Shown in pieces: positions 51,427 through 63,747 of a DNA stretch of 64,000 nt. A model generated the notes under the pieces. The model saw only the letters and a program-made list of their open reading frames with translations. It had not been told where the DNA came from and did no database searches. The position numbers were made by a program, and so were the translations under genes. Each line of letters opens with the position of its first letter. Position 1 is the first letter of the stretch. Source of the stretch: Puffinus mauretanicus (lineage: Eukaryota; Chordata; Aves; Procellariiformes; Procellariidae); the NCBI GenBank assembly GCA_023333565.1, contig JAJKFH010003936.1, positions 310,001 to 374,000 of the forward strand, given 5' to 3'.

Positions 51427-54400
51427 GTAGGTGCGGGGCGGGGGCGGCCGCCGGGCCCCGCGGCGCGGAGCGGAGCCCACTCCCGCGGGCGGCCCCGGTC
51501 CCCGCTGCGGAGCCTCCGGGGCTGCCGCTCCTCCCGGCCCGCGGCGGGCAAGCTCTCCATCCCTCCGAGCCGCTGCACGCCCGCCGGCCCCCCCCGCCCA
51601 GCCCTCCCCCGGGCAGAGCCCGGGCCCTCCGGCTGCGTCCCCCCAGGCACCTCACCTGGGGTGGGATGCGGGGCTGGGGGCTGGAGCGGGGGCACAGAGC
51701 CCGCCATGCGCCCGTGGGGTGGGCGCGGGTGCGGTGGGGCCCACTGAGGCACGAAACGGCACGAGCATCCGTGCACATGACGCCAGATGCGGAAGCCAAA
51801 GCTCTTGCATCAGATCGGGCGAACTTTCCTAACCCGGCGGAGAGCGGGCATCAACGCAGCACGGTCACTTCCCACCAGGATGCCGGACTTTCTGCGGGTG
51901 TTGATCTTAACCCTCTGCTAAGCGTTCCTGTTCCCTTTTTGCAAAGGGAAATCTCAGGGTTCTGGTTTCGGGCTGGGCTGTGAGTGGAGTCCTTGCACCC
52001 CGTCCCCTCACCGAAACGCGGGCTCTGCTGTCGCTTCGCTTTGCAGCCTGAATAAAGCTTACACTTGGGGAGACTGAGCCAGCTCGATCCCCTCCGCTGG
52101 TGTGGACTGATGACGCTTTACAGAGGAGTTTTGCATCGCTGAGGACCTGGCTGGGCACACGCTTAAGCACAGCTTCAGGTGCCGCTTTCCAAACCTCAGA
52201 GCAGCAGCGGGGCCAGCACGTAGGAGGGGGTGTTAATTAGCACTTGGCAAAAGTACCAGATGCTGCCAAGTCACAGTATTAGATATAGGGAGGGATGGAC
52301 TGGGTGAGAAGGTGCAAGCGTTAAAATAGTATTAGGTGTGAGATCGGCTTTGGAAGCTGCACCTCCTGGCCCTTCTGGATTTTGGTGGTGAGGCTGGAAA
52401 GGTGTCATAGTGTCTGTGACCGCTTCTAGCCCCGGGGAGGACTTGCTGCTTTGCAAGTAGCTCAGTGCTTGCCGCTGCTCAACAGCCAGTGCGGTGCCTT
52501 CCCTGCTCCTGCGGATCCGTGGGCACCGTTTGTCCAGCCTCGGGCTTGCAGCTGGCCTCTCCTGTCTCCTGGATCGGGAGGACTGGGATGTCAGTGCCTG
52601 AACCCTGCCTCTGGAGTGGCTGAGCTCGGCTCCCCGCTCCTGTGAGGCAGCACAAAATGACCAGGACGTGTCCGACTGGAAAAAAGGGCTTTGCAAAAGC
52701 TAAAGTGAGCTTGGTCAGATTTTGATACCTGCAGAAGTCAGTAGCTTTTTTTAGCATACCTGAAAATGCTTTTGGCTTTTGTTCTGGATAAAATTGGGAT
52801 TTTCTTTGAGGAACCCAGTTGTGAGAAGAAACTTTGAAGTTGCCTTTGTAACCAAAGCTGGGGAGCAGTGTGGTCAACAGGCAATGGTGTGTTGGTCTGC
52901 AGGCACGTCGGGGCTGGTGAGCGCTAGCCGATAGCCATTCTGGCAGGCAGCTCAGCGTGGTGCTGGCCTCGCGCTGGCCCCTTCCCTGGCACAGCAAGCC
53001 TGAAGGCTGCCTTAGCGGTGGCAACAGAAGTAATGCCTGACTGTGTTGCTTTGGGAACTGTGGAGTAGATGATCCGTGTGTGAGGATCACTCTGGAACTT
53101 GGAACCTTCTGACTTTCTCTCCTCCACTCCAGGCAAAGCCCTCAGAAATGTCTGATCTGAGAGCTGCATCTCCTGGGTCAGTTCTTTGATTTCTCCCTGG
53201 TGATGCTCAGTATTTTGCCATGTCCCAGTGCTCACCAGCCTCAGGATCCCATTGTCCTCTTGCTCACCAGTTCAACATCGCTGTATCACAAATGACCTTC
53301 ATTTATCCTCATTTACACTGTTGGCAGCCCAGAGTCTCCTCACGTCACTGTTCCACCCAGCTGATTACATGGCAGGGGACAGGGGGGACAGTTCTAACTT
53401 GCCATTTGTAGGGCGCTTATGCCCAGGTGAAGTGAAAGCTGCTCCGTGACAGATGCCATTTGTCTGGGGCAGAGAGTCCCCCATGGGCCCCATTGCAGTT
53501 ACGGGCGCTGAACCCCTGATGCCCTGTCCCGGTGATTTCCCACGTGGTGTTAGGTGGATCCCCATGAGCAGGTCCCTTTCTGCCCTGCCCACAGGCCTCA
53601 GCTGTCTGGGTGCCTCCTTCTTCAAATTTCTGCTCATTTCATGGCTGTGCCAGCTGCTCTCTAAACTGGAAGGCGCTAATCAGACCCCAGGGCTTGGGGC
53701 TCCTACTGTGGTTTCCTCCCCTTTGACTTGTCCCTTTGCCAGGCCATGTAATAATCCTGTGTGGACTGCTGTGAACATCATTAGGGGTTAATTTTGTGCA
53801 GCACTGATGGTGCTTTTCTGCCATCCACTTGTATTAACGCTCTCACTGTAAAAGAAAAAGAACCTTTTACATGGGCCAGCATGAGTCTCCTGTTCCTCAG
53901 TGATCTCCACCAAGCACAAAGTGATTGCTCTGCAATTAATTGCTGTAGGATTTTTGTAGAACATCTGGGTACATACGTGGGAAAGGTTTTCCAGCTATTG
54001 CAGAAGCTCAAACGGTTGCGCTGACATCCCAGTGGCTGCGGGTAAAGTTCGTTAGGGGGTGAAGGAGGAGAACCTGCACTGCTCTGAGTGCTCCTGTAGT
54101 TCTGAAGCTGTGTGCACACGGCAGCCGGTGCTGCTTTAGCTCTGGCAGTTAAAAACCAGCTGCTCTCCGGCAGGTAAAACCGTGTTGTCAGCTCTGGTGT
54201 GAGTGACGTGAGCATGCTGATCTCAGCCCACCGTAAGGAGAGGGTGACCGTGTGTTCCTACTGCCTGTCGGCTTGGCTTCATCTGGCTCCCAGAGATGGG
54301 CTCTGCCAGCTCTCGTGTTCGGAAAGGGATGGGGGACCCAGACAAACTGTGTCCAGCGTTGTGTTATGCCTGACAAGGGGTCTGATGCCGGTGGGCACGG

Positions 54401-56747
54401 GTGGAAAAGGGACCAGTGGGCTCCCACGCTGTGCGGGCGTGGGCATCTCTGCTGCCTGGGCTGGCAGGGGGATGCTGCTGGATGTTTCTGCCCTCCAAGG
54501 AAACTCCTGAACCAGGTTGGGCCCTCCTCCTGGTGCAGGGGGAAAAAACAGGCTCTGGAGAGAAACAGTTTGTGTCCTTTTAAGGCAATGCAAAGGCTGG
54601 GACTGGAACGATCAGGCTGGAAGGGAGGGATTTGGCACGGGCTGCACGGTGGTGGGAAGCCCAGCCTGCAGGGCGTTCGGAAAAGAGACTTCCCGGCTGC
54701 TGCGATCACACCCCAAACCCAGCTCCTTGGATCCCTGGAGCCGGCGCAGCCTCCCCTCCAGCCCCCGCTCCCAGCACTCTCCGCAGCTCCATCTGTCCGT
54801 CCCGTGCTGAGTCCTCCGTGTGTCCAGGAGTCGGGAGCCGCGGCCAGGCTAGAGCGGGGAGTGTGTGCCAGCCCTGACCCGCGCCCTGCCTGCCCTGCCT
54901 GCTATTGTAACCAGGCTGGGATCAATTTCCCTTTTCTGTTGCCTGACCGAATACTCCTACGCAGGGCAGAGCTCGACTTCCCCATATGCTGGAAGGTGCA
55001 GAAGTCTCGCTGTGCCTGTGGGCTGAGGGTTTGCAGCGCTTCGTCCTCCCTCGTCTCTCTGTTTGACGTTTATACAGCCCCCAGTGCCGTTGTGTTTAGC
55101 ATCCGTCCCCCTGCCTGCCTGCCAGGCAGGACAGTGCCGCTGGCTCAGTCCTGGGTGGGGGACTGGAGACCCAGAGATGCCCGCGGTGACCCAGGGATTC
55201 GGAGCTGCTGGAGGAGTGGGCTCAAAGGCTGTGCCCCCGGTGTGCCCTGGCAGACCCGGATCCCCTTCCTCATAGCCACGCAGCCAAGCCAAGGGAGGTG
55301 ATGAGATCCTGCGCGTGCTGTGGGGTGGCACACAGCGTAGTGTGAGAATGGTGTTTGGTTTTGGGGACCTTGTCCTGCTGCTTTAGCTGGTCAGGAGTTG
55401 GGAAGCACACAGCTGTGCCTGCAAAGGGGAGGGGGACTTCTGCTGCCTGTCCCCATGTGGGAGCAGGATGGAGAATTACAGAAGTGTTGATGGAGAGAGG
55501 CCGCTGGAGACCTCCCAAGCTGCAGCTTGTGCCCGTTGACCCTTCTCATATCATTGGGCACCACCAAAAAGTGTTTTGTTTTGTTGTCTTTGTAGCAACC
55601 CCAGGTTGCTGTTAGATCCTCCTTAACCTCCTCTTGGCCACAATTAACCAGCCTGCCTCCCTCAGCATCTCCTTGTAGGACTTTGTTGTTTGAATGTCTT
55701 GAGGTTTATGTTGGCCCCATCTTCAAAAGTATCAAGGCCCTTCTGTGTTGGAGCTCTGCCTCTTGTGTTAGCTGCTCACGGTATTTTGGGGTTATCTGCA
55801 AATTTCCAGATCAAGGGGCCTCTTGATCATGTCTCATCAGATACATTTCAGGAAAGAGGAGAGAGAAATAGAAGCATTTATGTCTTGCCAAGGAGCTGCA
55901 TGGTAGCTTTGGCTGGTGCTCAGGTGTTTGCCCTGCACGTGAGCCTGTGTCCCCAGGGCTGCTGATTTCCCAGCCTCCGTGACAGTACCTGCAGTCCTGG
56001 AGGAGACTGAGATGCCAGAGTACAGGGGGAACCTGTGAGCAGTTGGCCAGGCAAGGCACAGGCTAATGATGCTATGGGGGACACGGTGCCAGAGCCTGCT
56101 GTGTTTGGTGGTATCAGGGGTCAGCTCCTGCCCTTTGGGCAACCCTGACTATACCCCTGCCCTGTGGTGGCAGAAATGGAAGAGGTGTTCAGGGAGGAGA
56201 AGCTGGAACTGTTTCCAGCTGGGGTGACAACCTGTACACTCTCCAGCACCAAGGATCAGTCACCGTGGCCGTTGCTGTGTTGCCCTGTCGAGGGGTAATA
56301 GCAGGGCTGTGATCTAACGAGGTGCCGGCGCTGTGGGTACCTCTGTGAGTGCCGTCTCCCATCATTGTCCCGCTTCCTCCCTTTTCCTGGCACAGAAGGG
56401 AGCTGTGAGGTCCCACGGCTTCCAGGACAGGGGGATTTCTGCTGCTCCTGGCTGGCAGGACGGGCGGTCCCCAGGAGGCAGCTGATGCTGCTGGGTGCTG
56501 TGACAATGGGTCCCATGGGCATCCTGAGTTCTGCTAATTCTGCTGATTACCAGCCCTGCGAATCTGTGCAAACAGCAAACATCCGTGGGTGGTCTCCGCG
56601 TGTGCAGATGTGGAACGGCTGCTGGAGCACCGCGGGCGGGTGCCCGCTCCGGCTGCCTCGCTCTGCCCCGTCCCTGCCTCCTGCCCGGCCAGCACCCTGC
56701 CTGGCCTCCCGCCCTGACGCTGTTTCTGCCTCTGCTTTTTCTGCAAG
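51427..56747 (+). other. CSRP1 intron 1
   Basis: A 5.3-kb intron from donor GTAGGT to acceptor TTTTTCTGCAAG. Its first part is still CpG island (to about 51.75 kb). It contains an antisense CR1 remnant at about 55520-55860. Other sequence is unique-looking, with several non-homologous open frames judged spurious. Confidence 0.65.
55520..55860 (-). mobile_element. CR1 3' remnant in CSRP1 intron 1
   Basis: Antisense CR1: GTTGACCCTTCTCATATCAT near 55538, CCTCCCTCAGCATCTCCTTG near 55656, and a TTATCTGCAAATTTCC segment from the reverse-transcriptase end near 55791. Short and decayed. Confidence 0.55.
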
Positions 56748-56748
56748 G

Positions 56749-56860
56749 ATGCCAAACTGGGGAGGAGGAAAGAAGTGTGGCGTGTGCCAGAAGGCTGTGT
56801 ACTTCGCCGAGGAGGTGCAATGTGAAGGCAGCAGCTTCCACAAGTCCTGCTTCTTGTGCA
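56749..56860 (+). CDS. CSRP1: CSRP1 first coding exon
   Basis: It encodes residues 1-37 and the first base of codon 38: [20 protein letters not shown], then the first zinc-binding half of LIM1 (C10, C13, H31, C34) and C37. The exon itself begins one base before the ATG, at 56748, after acceptor CTGCAAG. The donor is GTGAGT. Confidence 0.97.
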
Positions 56861-59800
56861 GTGAGTACCAGCCCTTCCCTCGCCCCTCCGCCCTGCTTCC
56901 CGGCTCTCCGCTGGCTGGGCGCCCCGTCATGTCCTGTTTATGGGCCGTGTAAATGCTCATTAGGATTCCTCTACAAACAGCCCGGCTGTGGGAGCCGTAT
57001 GGCAGGCTTTCTGCTTTTCTCCAGACTTGGAAGTTCTGCTGAAGGAACACAGATCATCCCAGGACACCACGGGCCATCCAAGCTGTCAGGGCTGACCTCA
57101 GCCAGCACCCACACAAAGACTTAGTCTGTGCCTACACCAGGGAAAGGCTAGGCTGAGTCGTCTAGACTATCTCCAGATGTTCAAGACTGGAGCATGAGAC
57201 AGGGACTCTCCAAACAGTGGTAGCACGAGATCGCATGCACTGCTCTGGGGTGATGCTAGCTTTAGTCTTCTGAGTGGCTTTGCCACTTAGGGAACTGGCA
57301 TGGGACCTGCCCCTGTGTCTCAGGAGATGATGGGAAGAAGATGTGGTCCTGGCCTGGCCCTTCTGCTGATGGAAGGCCTACTGTGAAGTGCTAAAGCATC
57401 ACCTCCAGCCTGCCTGGAAATCTGCTATTGCGGAGAGTATCTCTGTTGTATGTTTGGACCCAAGTGTCACCTCCAGGGAAGGGCAGCAGAACAGGATCTG
57501 GCTGTGGATTAACTCAGTGCAGAGGTCCCTTCCTCTGCCTGCTCTGCTGGAACCTACAAATCCTCTTGGGTTCACGCTGCAGGTCCCCAGAAACCCCTCC
57601 TGTCCCTCTGGGAATACCAGGGCAGCAGTGCAGGGACAGGCGAGTAGTGTTCCCTTGCTGAGAGCAGCTCCTTAAACCTGGGGCATCCACATCTAGGGGG
57701 GCTGCAGGACCTTTGAACAAAAAGGTGACCACTGTCCTTAGCCTGTATTTTACCAGATTTCTGTCCCCTGCCCTTGAAGACTATCACATAACAGAACTAG
57801 CGATTCTCATGTGTTAACAGGAGTGTGCGTATTGCTTGTGTCCACTGATGGCTCATCGACTCGCTACTCCTGCTGCTCTGTGACAGATGCAGAAGTGCAT
57901 CTTCAGAGCTGTCCTTGCAGCAAGGTCCCGCTGAGGTTTAACATTTTCTCAGCTGCTCCCTGTACCCTGTTCCCAGCCTCACCATCCCATTGCAGCAGGG
58001 AGCACAGATATGTCTTTTCCATACGGGCAGCAAGCAGAGCTAGGGTCTGTGAACAGGCACCCAGCTAGAACCACTCTCAGTAGACCTATTCCAGCAGGGG
58101 AATGCCGGTGTCCTCATGGGGCCGATCCCTGCCGTGCTCCCGTGTCCACCTGGCACGGATACTGGGTACCTCTTGGCCAGCCTGCCTGGGACGCGGCGTG
58201 CACAGATGGATGCGGATGCGAGAGGGAGAAGCTGTTGCCGCGTCTCTGCTCCCTGCGCAGTGTGAAGGGTGGCCAGCGTGGCCGGTAGCTCTCGTGCGTG
58301 GCAGTTTCCAGGCTGGAAACCTTGCTTTGGCTTGAAAGAATTAAGAAGGGGAGTTGTGGAGAGGCTTCCCCCGGGCGGGCGGGGGGCGCAGGCTGTGTCC
58401 TTGTCGCGGCCGCTCTCTGCAGCAGGAAGTCGTTTCTTCTGCAGCCTCAGATAAGGAGGGTGGGGAATGTTACGCTGATCTCTGCCCCCACCACTGGCCT
58501 TTACTGTCTAGGTCCATATCAGTGAAGGACCCCAGTATGGGGACTCGGACCCCATTGCACTGTATCTGTCCTTCCCCACGACCCCTGAGCACAGCTGGAT
58601 TGCTTAGGGAAAGCTTCTGCCGTGCGATGCTGGCACCCAGGGTGCGGGGCAGGCCTCCAGGAGCCACAAAATCAGGCAAAAGGCATTGCTTCGAGAAGGG
58701 AATACCCAGCCGAAGCGGGGAAGAAGGTCATCCCATGTCTGCTCATGGAAGCAAGTCACCAGGAGTGGTCCAGAGCCGACTGCAGCCAGGGCTCCTGTCC
58801 CCGTGCTTTGCAGACGTACGTAATCACGCTCCACACGTACCCCAGCAGTTCTGCCCGTCCCGGCTGCGGGCTCCCCCGTTCAGACCGTGGCTTCCATGCC
58901 AGCCCACAGTGCTGCCTGCCGTTCCCAGTCCCGTGCCACAGGCTGCGGGTGATGCTGAGCCGCACCGAACTCCTGCGTTCCCAGCCTGTTCCCCAGTGCT
59001 GCATTTGGGCCTCATCAGGGAACTTGAAGTCATTATCTTTAGGGGAGAAAAACAAATACTTTGACCTGATCTGACAAAAAAAAAACCCAAAAAGGAGCCA
59101 AACCTACCACAGTGCATTAGAAGTGGAGATCGGCTCAGGGAGTGACTTGGTGATTGACTCAGTGGCATCGATCCAACTGAGTCAACAGTACGCGGCAGAC
59201 GTACTGTAATGAGGCCTCTGAAAGTAGCAGCAGCTCTTGTCTAATTGTTTTGTGGAGCAGCTCCACTGCTCTTAGAAAAACAAAGGGTCCTTAACTTCAT
59301 GAGTGCTGCGCTGGAATTTCTGCAATGCAGAAACCCGGGAGCTGGGGCCTGATTTCTAGGAAGCAGACCGGGAAGGAATTTTTCTGCTGCCTCTTGAAGT
59401 GTCTGTGGCTCGTGCAGATGAGGAACTGTGAAAGCTTAGGTTAGAGCTCTAAATCCACCCAGCACAGTGGGAGAGAAAGACAGATGCCATTGAGATCATT
59501 CACTCCCACCCCTAGGACAAAGCTCTTTAAGCCTGCCAGTAAAAGTGCCCGGATTCCCCTCCTGGGGGGTCGGTCTGAATGCGGCGTTGCTCCTGATGAG
59601 CTCCAGGGTACTGCAGAGACAACCCCAACACCAGCCCATTAGCCTGGCAGCTACAGGACCAGTTTACCAGAGCTGGTCTTTCTCAGCAGGGATGCGTGCT
59701 CCATCCCCAGCTCCTGCTGTGGTGGGATGGGGGAGCTCGTAGCCAGGAGAGGACCCTGCCAGATCCTCCTTAGATGGCAGGAGACGTTTCCCTTTCCACC

Positions 59801-62800
59801 TCCTTCTCCCAGCAGCAGCACACGGGGTTCTCTGCGGCCCCGGAGGAGAAGCACCATATTTAGTAATTGGGCCGAGGAAGGCTGCCTCTCGCCCCCGCGT
59901 TTAGTGCCGCGGTTTGCGCTGCTCCGAGGGGAGGGCTCTGCTGTGTTTGCATTCCTGCGATATTGGTAAAGGCCAAGAAACTTTTCTGCTGGTGAGCTGG
60001 GAGCCTCGACATTTAAGGCGTGTAAGCAGGATAGAGGAAGGCTGTGTCGCAGCTGTAACAGGATCTGCTTCGGGGCTGGCTGCCAGCGCTGTGGACTCTG
60101 CCCCAGGCATCTGGATCCTGCACCGGGCAGGTAAACACTGGAGATCACTGCGGGCTCCCTTTGGGTGCTGCTCGCCTCCCGCTCCGGCTTGCTGGGCGGC
60201 ATGTTCCAGGAAGGGTTTGGAAGCCAACATGGAGGCTGAGATCAGAGCTGGGGTATGAGTCAGGAAAACCTAAAAATCGGGAGAAGAGTCTGTGTGGCCT
60301 GAGCCCAGCACCACGCTCAAGCTCTGGATGGGCTCAGCTGGGACCTCGAGCCTGGCTGCTGTCTCCTCCTGTCCCATCTTAGGTCCCGTATTGATCCCCA
60401 AGGCTTGAACACCCAGCTGAGTTAATGTTCCTCACCTGAGACCACCCTATGCACACACCGTAATCACGTCATGGACCAGGGGTGACACACGTTAGCATGA
60501 ACATCTTCCATTGTGGTCTCAGGGTCTGGAGAGTCAACTGCGCACAATAGCGTAATGTGCCGAAATACCGACAGTCCATCAGCTGTGGAAATGGCTGCAG
60601 CTCTGCTTTTAGTCTGTCTAAACACGAGGAAAAATAGATTTGCTTACGTGGCTTTCCCCCAAGTGCCTATCGCTGCGTATTTGCAGCGGACTAGGAGTGT
60701 GGCAGAGCTGCAGCTGCAGTGGGGCAGAGATGTCCATCCCTGTCTTGTGAATCCTGCAGTGATTTGTAGGGAAATTTCAGGCCCCCCCCCATTTAAGTGC
60801 ATCTCCAGGATACCAGCACCAAGAGGGTTAACAAAGCTTTTTCTTAGTATCAACCCTGTAGCTCTGGTGGTTGCTTCCTTTTAAAGCCAGACAATGTTCT
60901 TGTTGTGATCCTTATCTCTGGCTGCTTTGCATGCACTCCCTTAACGAGGGTCTTGTCTAGGGTTTCCTTGCTCCTTGAAAGCTGAGCTGTACTCTGCCTT
61001 GTGAGGACTTGTTTTCTCCAGCAAACTCGTGAGCTCTGGATGTGCAGGCTCATGGCACGGCCCTCCCCTCTTTTCTAGTGGTCTGTAAGAAGAACTTGGA
61101 CAGCACCACTGTTGCTGTGCACGGTGAGGAGATCTACTGCAAGTCCTGCTACGGCAAGAAGTACGGCCCCAAGGGCTATGGATACGGGCAGGGAGCAGGG
61201 ACCCTGAGCACTGACAAGGGCGAGTCTCTGGGAATCAAATATGAAGAGTGAGTTTAACTTTGTTTTTGAAACTGGGGCTGTTGTGGGCACCTTCTCCCCC
61301 ACATCTGTCTGCTCGCGATGCTTGGCTGTGAAGCCCATGCTGAACTTCCAGCAGTTCCTCATCTGGAGAGTGCCGTGGGCTGCCCTGCCTTTCTGCTCCT
61401 CGGGGGAAACCCCCTGAACCCTATTTGCAGGGTGGGATGGGGCTTGATGGGACATGGCCCCATTGCCTGAGCATGCTGCCCATCCCCTCCCAGCACACAG
61501 CCGGGAGGCTGAGGTTTCCATGGGGCTCAACACATTGTGCCTAAAGCTCCGGGCTCTTCAAAACTAGGCTGGGATTTGTGATCCCATAGCACTTCCCTCC
61601 TCCGTCCTGCTTGTGCAGCCCTGATGATGAACTCCCTCCCATCCACAGGGGCCAGCCCCACCGACCCACCAACCCTAATGCATCCAGAATGGCCCAGAAA
61701 GTCGGAGGTGCTGATGGGTGCCCTCGCTGTGGTCAGGCGGTGTATGCAGCCGAGAAGGTGATTGGAGCTGGAAAGGTAAGAAGGGGGATGGAGTGGATGG
61801 GGCACGCACGTGCCACAAGTTGCTGTGTGGCAGGAAGACCTTCAGAGAAGGTCTTGACCTGACCCACAGGCTGCTGCAGGCTGGGCTGCCAGTGCCTCCA
61901 GCCAGGGCTGGGCTTGGGGTCCAGTGGCCATGCTCACCTGGAAGCCTGGCACCAAAAGGAGAGCTGGGCATGTCTGGAAACCAGGTTCTCCAGGCTGCAT
62001 TGCTCTTACAGACTTGTAGGTGGGAGAGAAATACATTTTATACTAAATACTCGGAGCACTGCTCAGCAGAGGTCACAGTGGACGTCCCTGCTGCTAGATG
62101 TGTTGGGAGGTTGAGCAGTGATGTGGGCCATGGCCACTGACACCGCTAACTGAACAAGTGCAACGTCCAGCGAGCCTTCTCCACCCTCTGCCGCAGCCTG
62201 GGATGCCGCAGCCCAAATTCGGGGCAGGGAATGAATTCCAGTGGTCAGCGCTGCCCATAGGCAGGGCAGGGTGGTTGGAGGTGTGGGCACGGGCTGGGTG
62301 CATCTCTTTTGGGCTGTTCTGCTGGCGGACTGGGTCTGCTCAGGGTCAGATGTAAAGGGTACCCTGCAACAGTCCTAGACTTCCTACGTCAAGTTCATCA
62401 CTTCACCAGGGTCCTATGTGTCCCGAGCTGTGGCCTTATCCTAGCCCAGCTCTGGGAAGCATAGTAAGGCTTGGGGACACCATCTGGTCTGTCAGCCCTG
62501 GGACCCTGGGTGAGGTCCCTCTCTCGAAGCAACCTTCCCCCCGAGGTCGGGTAGAGAAGCCAGAGCTTGCCAAGGCAGCCGGGTCAGGCTGCTTGGCTTT
62601 GTGCCGCCGGGGACGGGATGGCCGTGCTGGGAAAGCCTCACCGCCTCGCTGGTGACGTTGGGTCACCCCTGCTCCATCCTCTCTGGGGTTTCTGTGTTTG
62701 TCCTCTGTCCCCAGAGAAAGGAGAGGAGGCATCTGGTCAACAGAAAGAGCCTCCCAGCATCATCATACCCTAGCTGGCAGCGCAGGGATTTGTGATGGAC

Positions 62801-63747
62801 GCGTTGAGGGTCAGCCCAGGGTCAGAAGCCAAAGTTACCCTTAAAACCATGATCTGAGCTTCCTGGTAGGCTTCTGGGGTCGATGTTTACAGGGAACCAA
62901 AGCTGGCAAAGCAATTACGATCAATCAAACGTGGAGAGGATTCCAGAGCATGTATTTCATGGGCTAATGTTTGCTGGGTGACTCCATCTACTACCTCCTC
63001 CTCCAGCCCCCTAATTTCACATTTTCTTCCAAAAAAGGTTTCATGTTTTCCAAAGTGTTTATTTAAATTCCTCTGTGAGCAGCTCTGGCTACTCTAGGTC
63101 TGCTCAAAGGCTGTGAGCTCATTTATCCCCAGAGGACTGGCGGAGTCGTGGGGGGAGTTTTATTTTTAAACACTGGCTGGTTTCTGCATTCTTAGTATCT
63201 GTTCGCTGCCTTCCTTGGAGCTGTAGTTGTGTGGGGGCAGGTGTCCCAACCCGGCTCCCACCCCCCAGGCTAACGTACAGCAGCGGTGGATCTCAGCTGG
63301 ATAACTCGGGGGATTTATCGTGGTGCTTCAGAGAGGACAACCTCCAAAGAGGGGGGTGATTGCTCCTTACAAATTATTGTACAAATTATTGTACAAATGA
63401 CCGCTGCGAGTGGGAGCGAAAGCTCTCTACAACCAGACCAACATGGGAGCAGTGGCCACACTTGACGTTTCCTCTCTGTATCTTCCCCCGGGGCTGGGAG
63501 GACTGCTCTTTCCAGAGAAAAGCTTTCATCCCCTTCAGATCTCTTTGCCAACCGCTTTGGGTCAGAAACAGAAAAGTGACCCCGTTTGGTAGCCAAAGCA
63601 TTGCTGCCCTGTCCCCGGGCGTTGTCTGACCGGGCTCTGCTTCTGTCCCGCAGTCCTGGCACAAGTCCTGCTTCCGCTGTGCCAAGTGTGGCAAAAGCCT
63701 GGAGTCCACCACCCTGGCAGACAAAGATGGGGAGATCTACTGCAAAG
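56749..63747 (+). CDS. CSRP1: CSRP1, cysteine and glycine-rich protein 1 (CRP1); 3' end outside window
   Basis: Four plus-strand coding exons join to 502 nt, 167 codons plus one base, of a protein usually 192-193 residues long. CRP1 has two LIM domains, each followed by a glycine-rich repeat. It binds alpha-actinin and zyxin on actin filaments and serves as an SRF/GATA cofactor in smooth muscle. LIM1 zinc ligands are C10, C13, H31, C34 and C37, C40, C58, C61. The basic nuclear-targeting motif KKYGPK is at 64-69, followed by the glycine-rich [12 protein letters not shown]2 ligands are C118, C121, H139, C142 and C145, C148, C166; the last ligand lies in the missing final exon. The sequence fits CSRP1 rather than CSRP2 or CSRP3, and the inter-LIM linker is one residue shorter than in mammals, as in birds. 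Intron phases after these exons are 1, 2, 0, 1. Confidence 0.97.
56861..61078 (+). other. CSRP1 intron 2
   Basis: A 4.2-kb intron splitting LIM1. It has no recognised repeat. A muscle-enhancer-like cluster (CArG/MEF2-like site, M-CAT) lies near 59850-59960. Confidence 0.9.
59854..59956 (+). promoter_or_regulatory. Candidate muscle enhancer cluster in CSRP1 intron 2
   Basis: CCATATTTAG at 59854-59863 is one base from both an SRF CArG box and a MEF2 site. A TEAD-type M-CAT (CATTCCT) follows at about 59950, in a locally GC-rich stretch with several CpGs. CSRP1 is a known SRF target, so the cluster is plausible, but this is motif matching only. Confidence 0.3.
61079..61247 (+). CDS. CSRP1: CSRP1 second coding exon
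   Basis: It completes Met38 and encodes the second zinc module of LIM1 (C40, C58, C61), the [11 protein letters not shown] motif and the glycine-rich tail to KYEE. Length 169 nt. The acceptor is TTTTCTAG and the donor is GTGAGT, in phase 2. Confidence 0.97.
61248..61648 (+). other. CSRP1 intron 3
   Basis: A short 401-bp intron with consensus ends. Nothing else is seen. Confidence 0.92.
61649..61775 (+). CDS. CSRP1: CSRP1 third coding exon
   Basis: It completes Glu94 and encodes the inter-LIM linker ([20 protein letters not shown]) and the start of LIM2 ([19 protein letters not shown]). Length 127 nt. The acceptor is ATCCACAG and the donor is GTAAGA, phase 0. Confidence 0.97.
61776..63653 (+). 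other. CSRP1 intron 4
   Basis: A 1.9-kb intron dividing LIM2. It carries a 12-bp tandem repeat at 63370-63400. No gene or transposon is recognised. Confidence 0.92.
63370..63400. repeat. 12-bp tandem repeat, about 2.5 copies
   Basis: CAAATTATTGTA twice, then CAAATGA, in CSRP1 intron 4. Confidence 0.85.
63654..63747 (+). CDS. CSRP1: CSRP1 fourth coding exon
   Basis: It encodes [20 protein letters not shown] and [11 protein letters not shown] plus one base, supplying H139, C142, C145, C148 and C166 of LIM2. Length 94 nt. The acceptor is TCCCGCAG and the donor is GTGGGT. The final exon with the last cysteine and the FGPKGFGFG tail is not in the window. Confidence 0.97.

Noticed and set aside
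51924..51950. An SRF CArG box at the TTCCCTTTTTGCAAAGGGAA near-palindrome
   Set aside because: The central segment is ten bases long and includes G and C, so it does not fit the CC(A/T)6GG rule.
51072..51983. A 303-codon plus-strand frame across the CSRP1 promoter
   Set aside because: It lies across the CpG island and presumed non-coding exon and donor; low-complexity composition and overlapping frames on the other strand point to chance.
54252..55301. A 349-codon frame in CSRP1 intron 1
   Set aside because: It is the longest open frame in the window, but it has no conserved motif, lies between verified exons, and competes with open frames on both strands. GC-rich sequence explains it.
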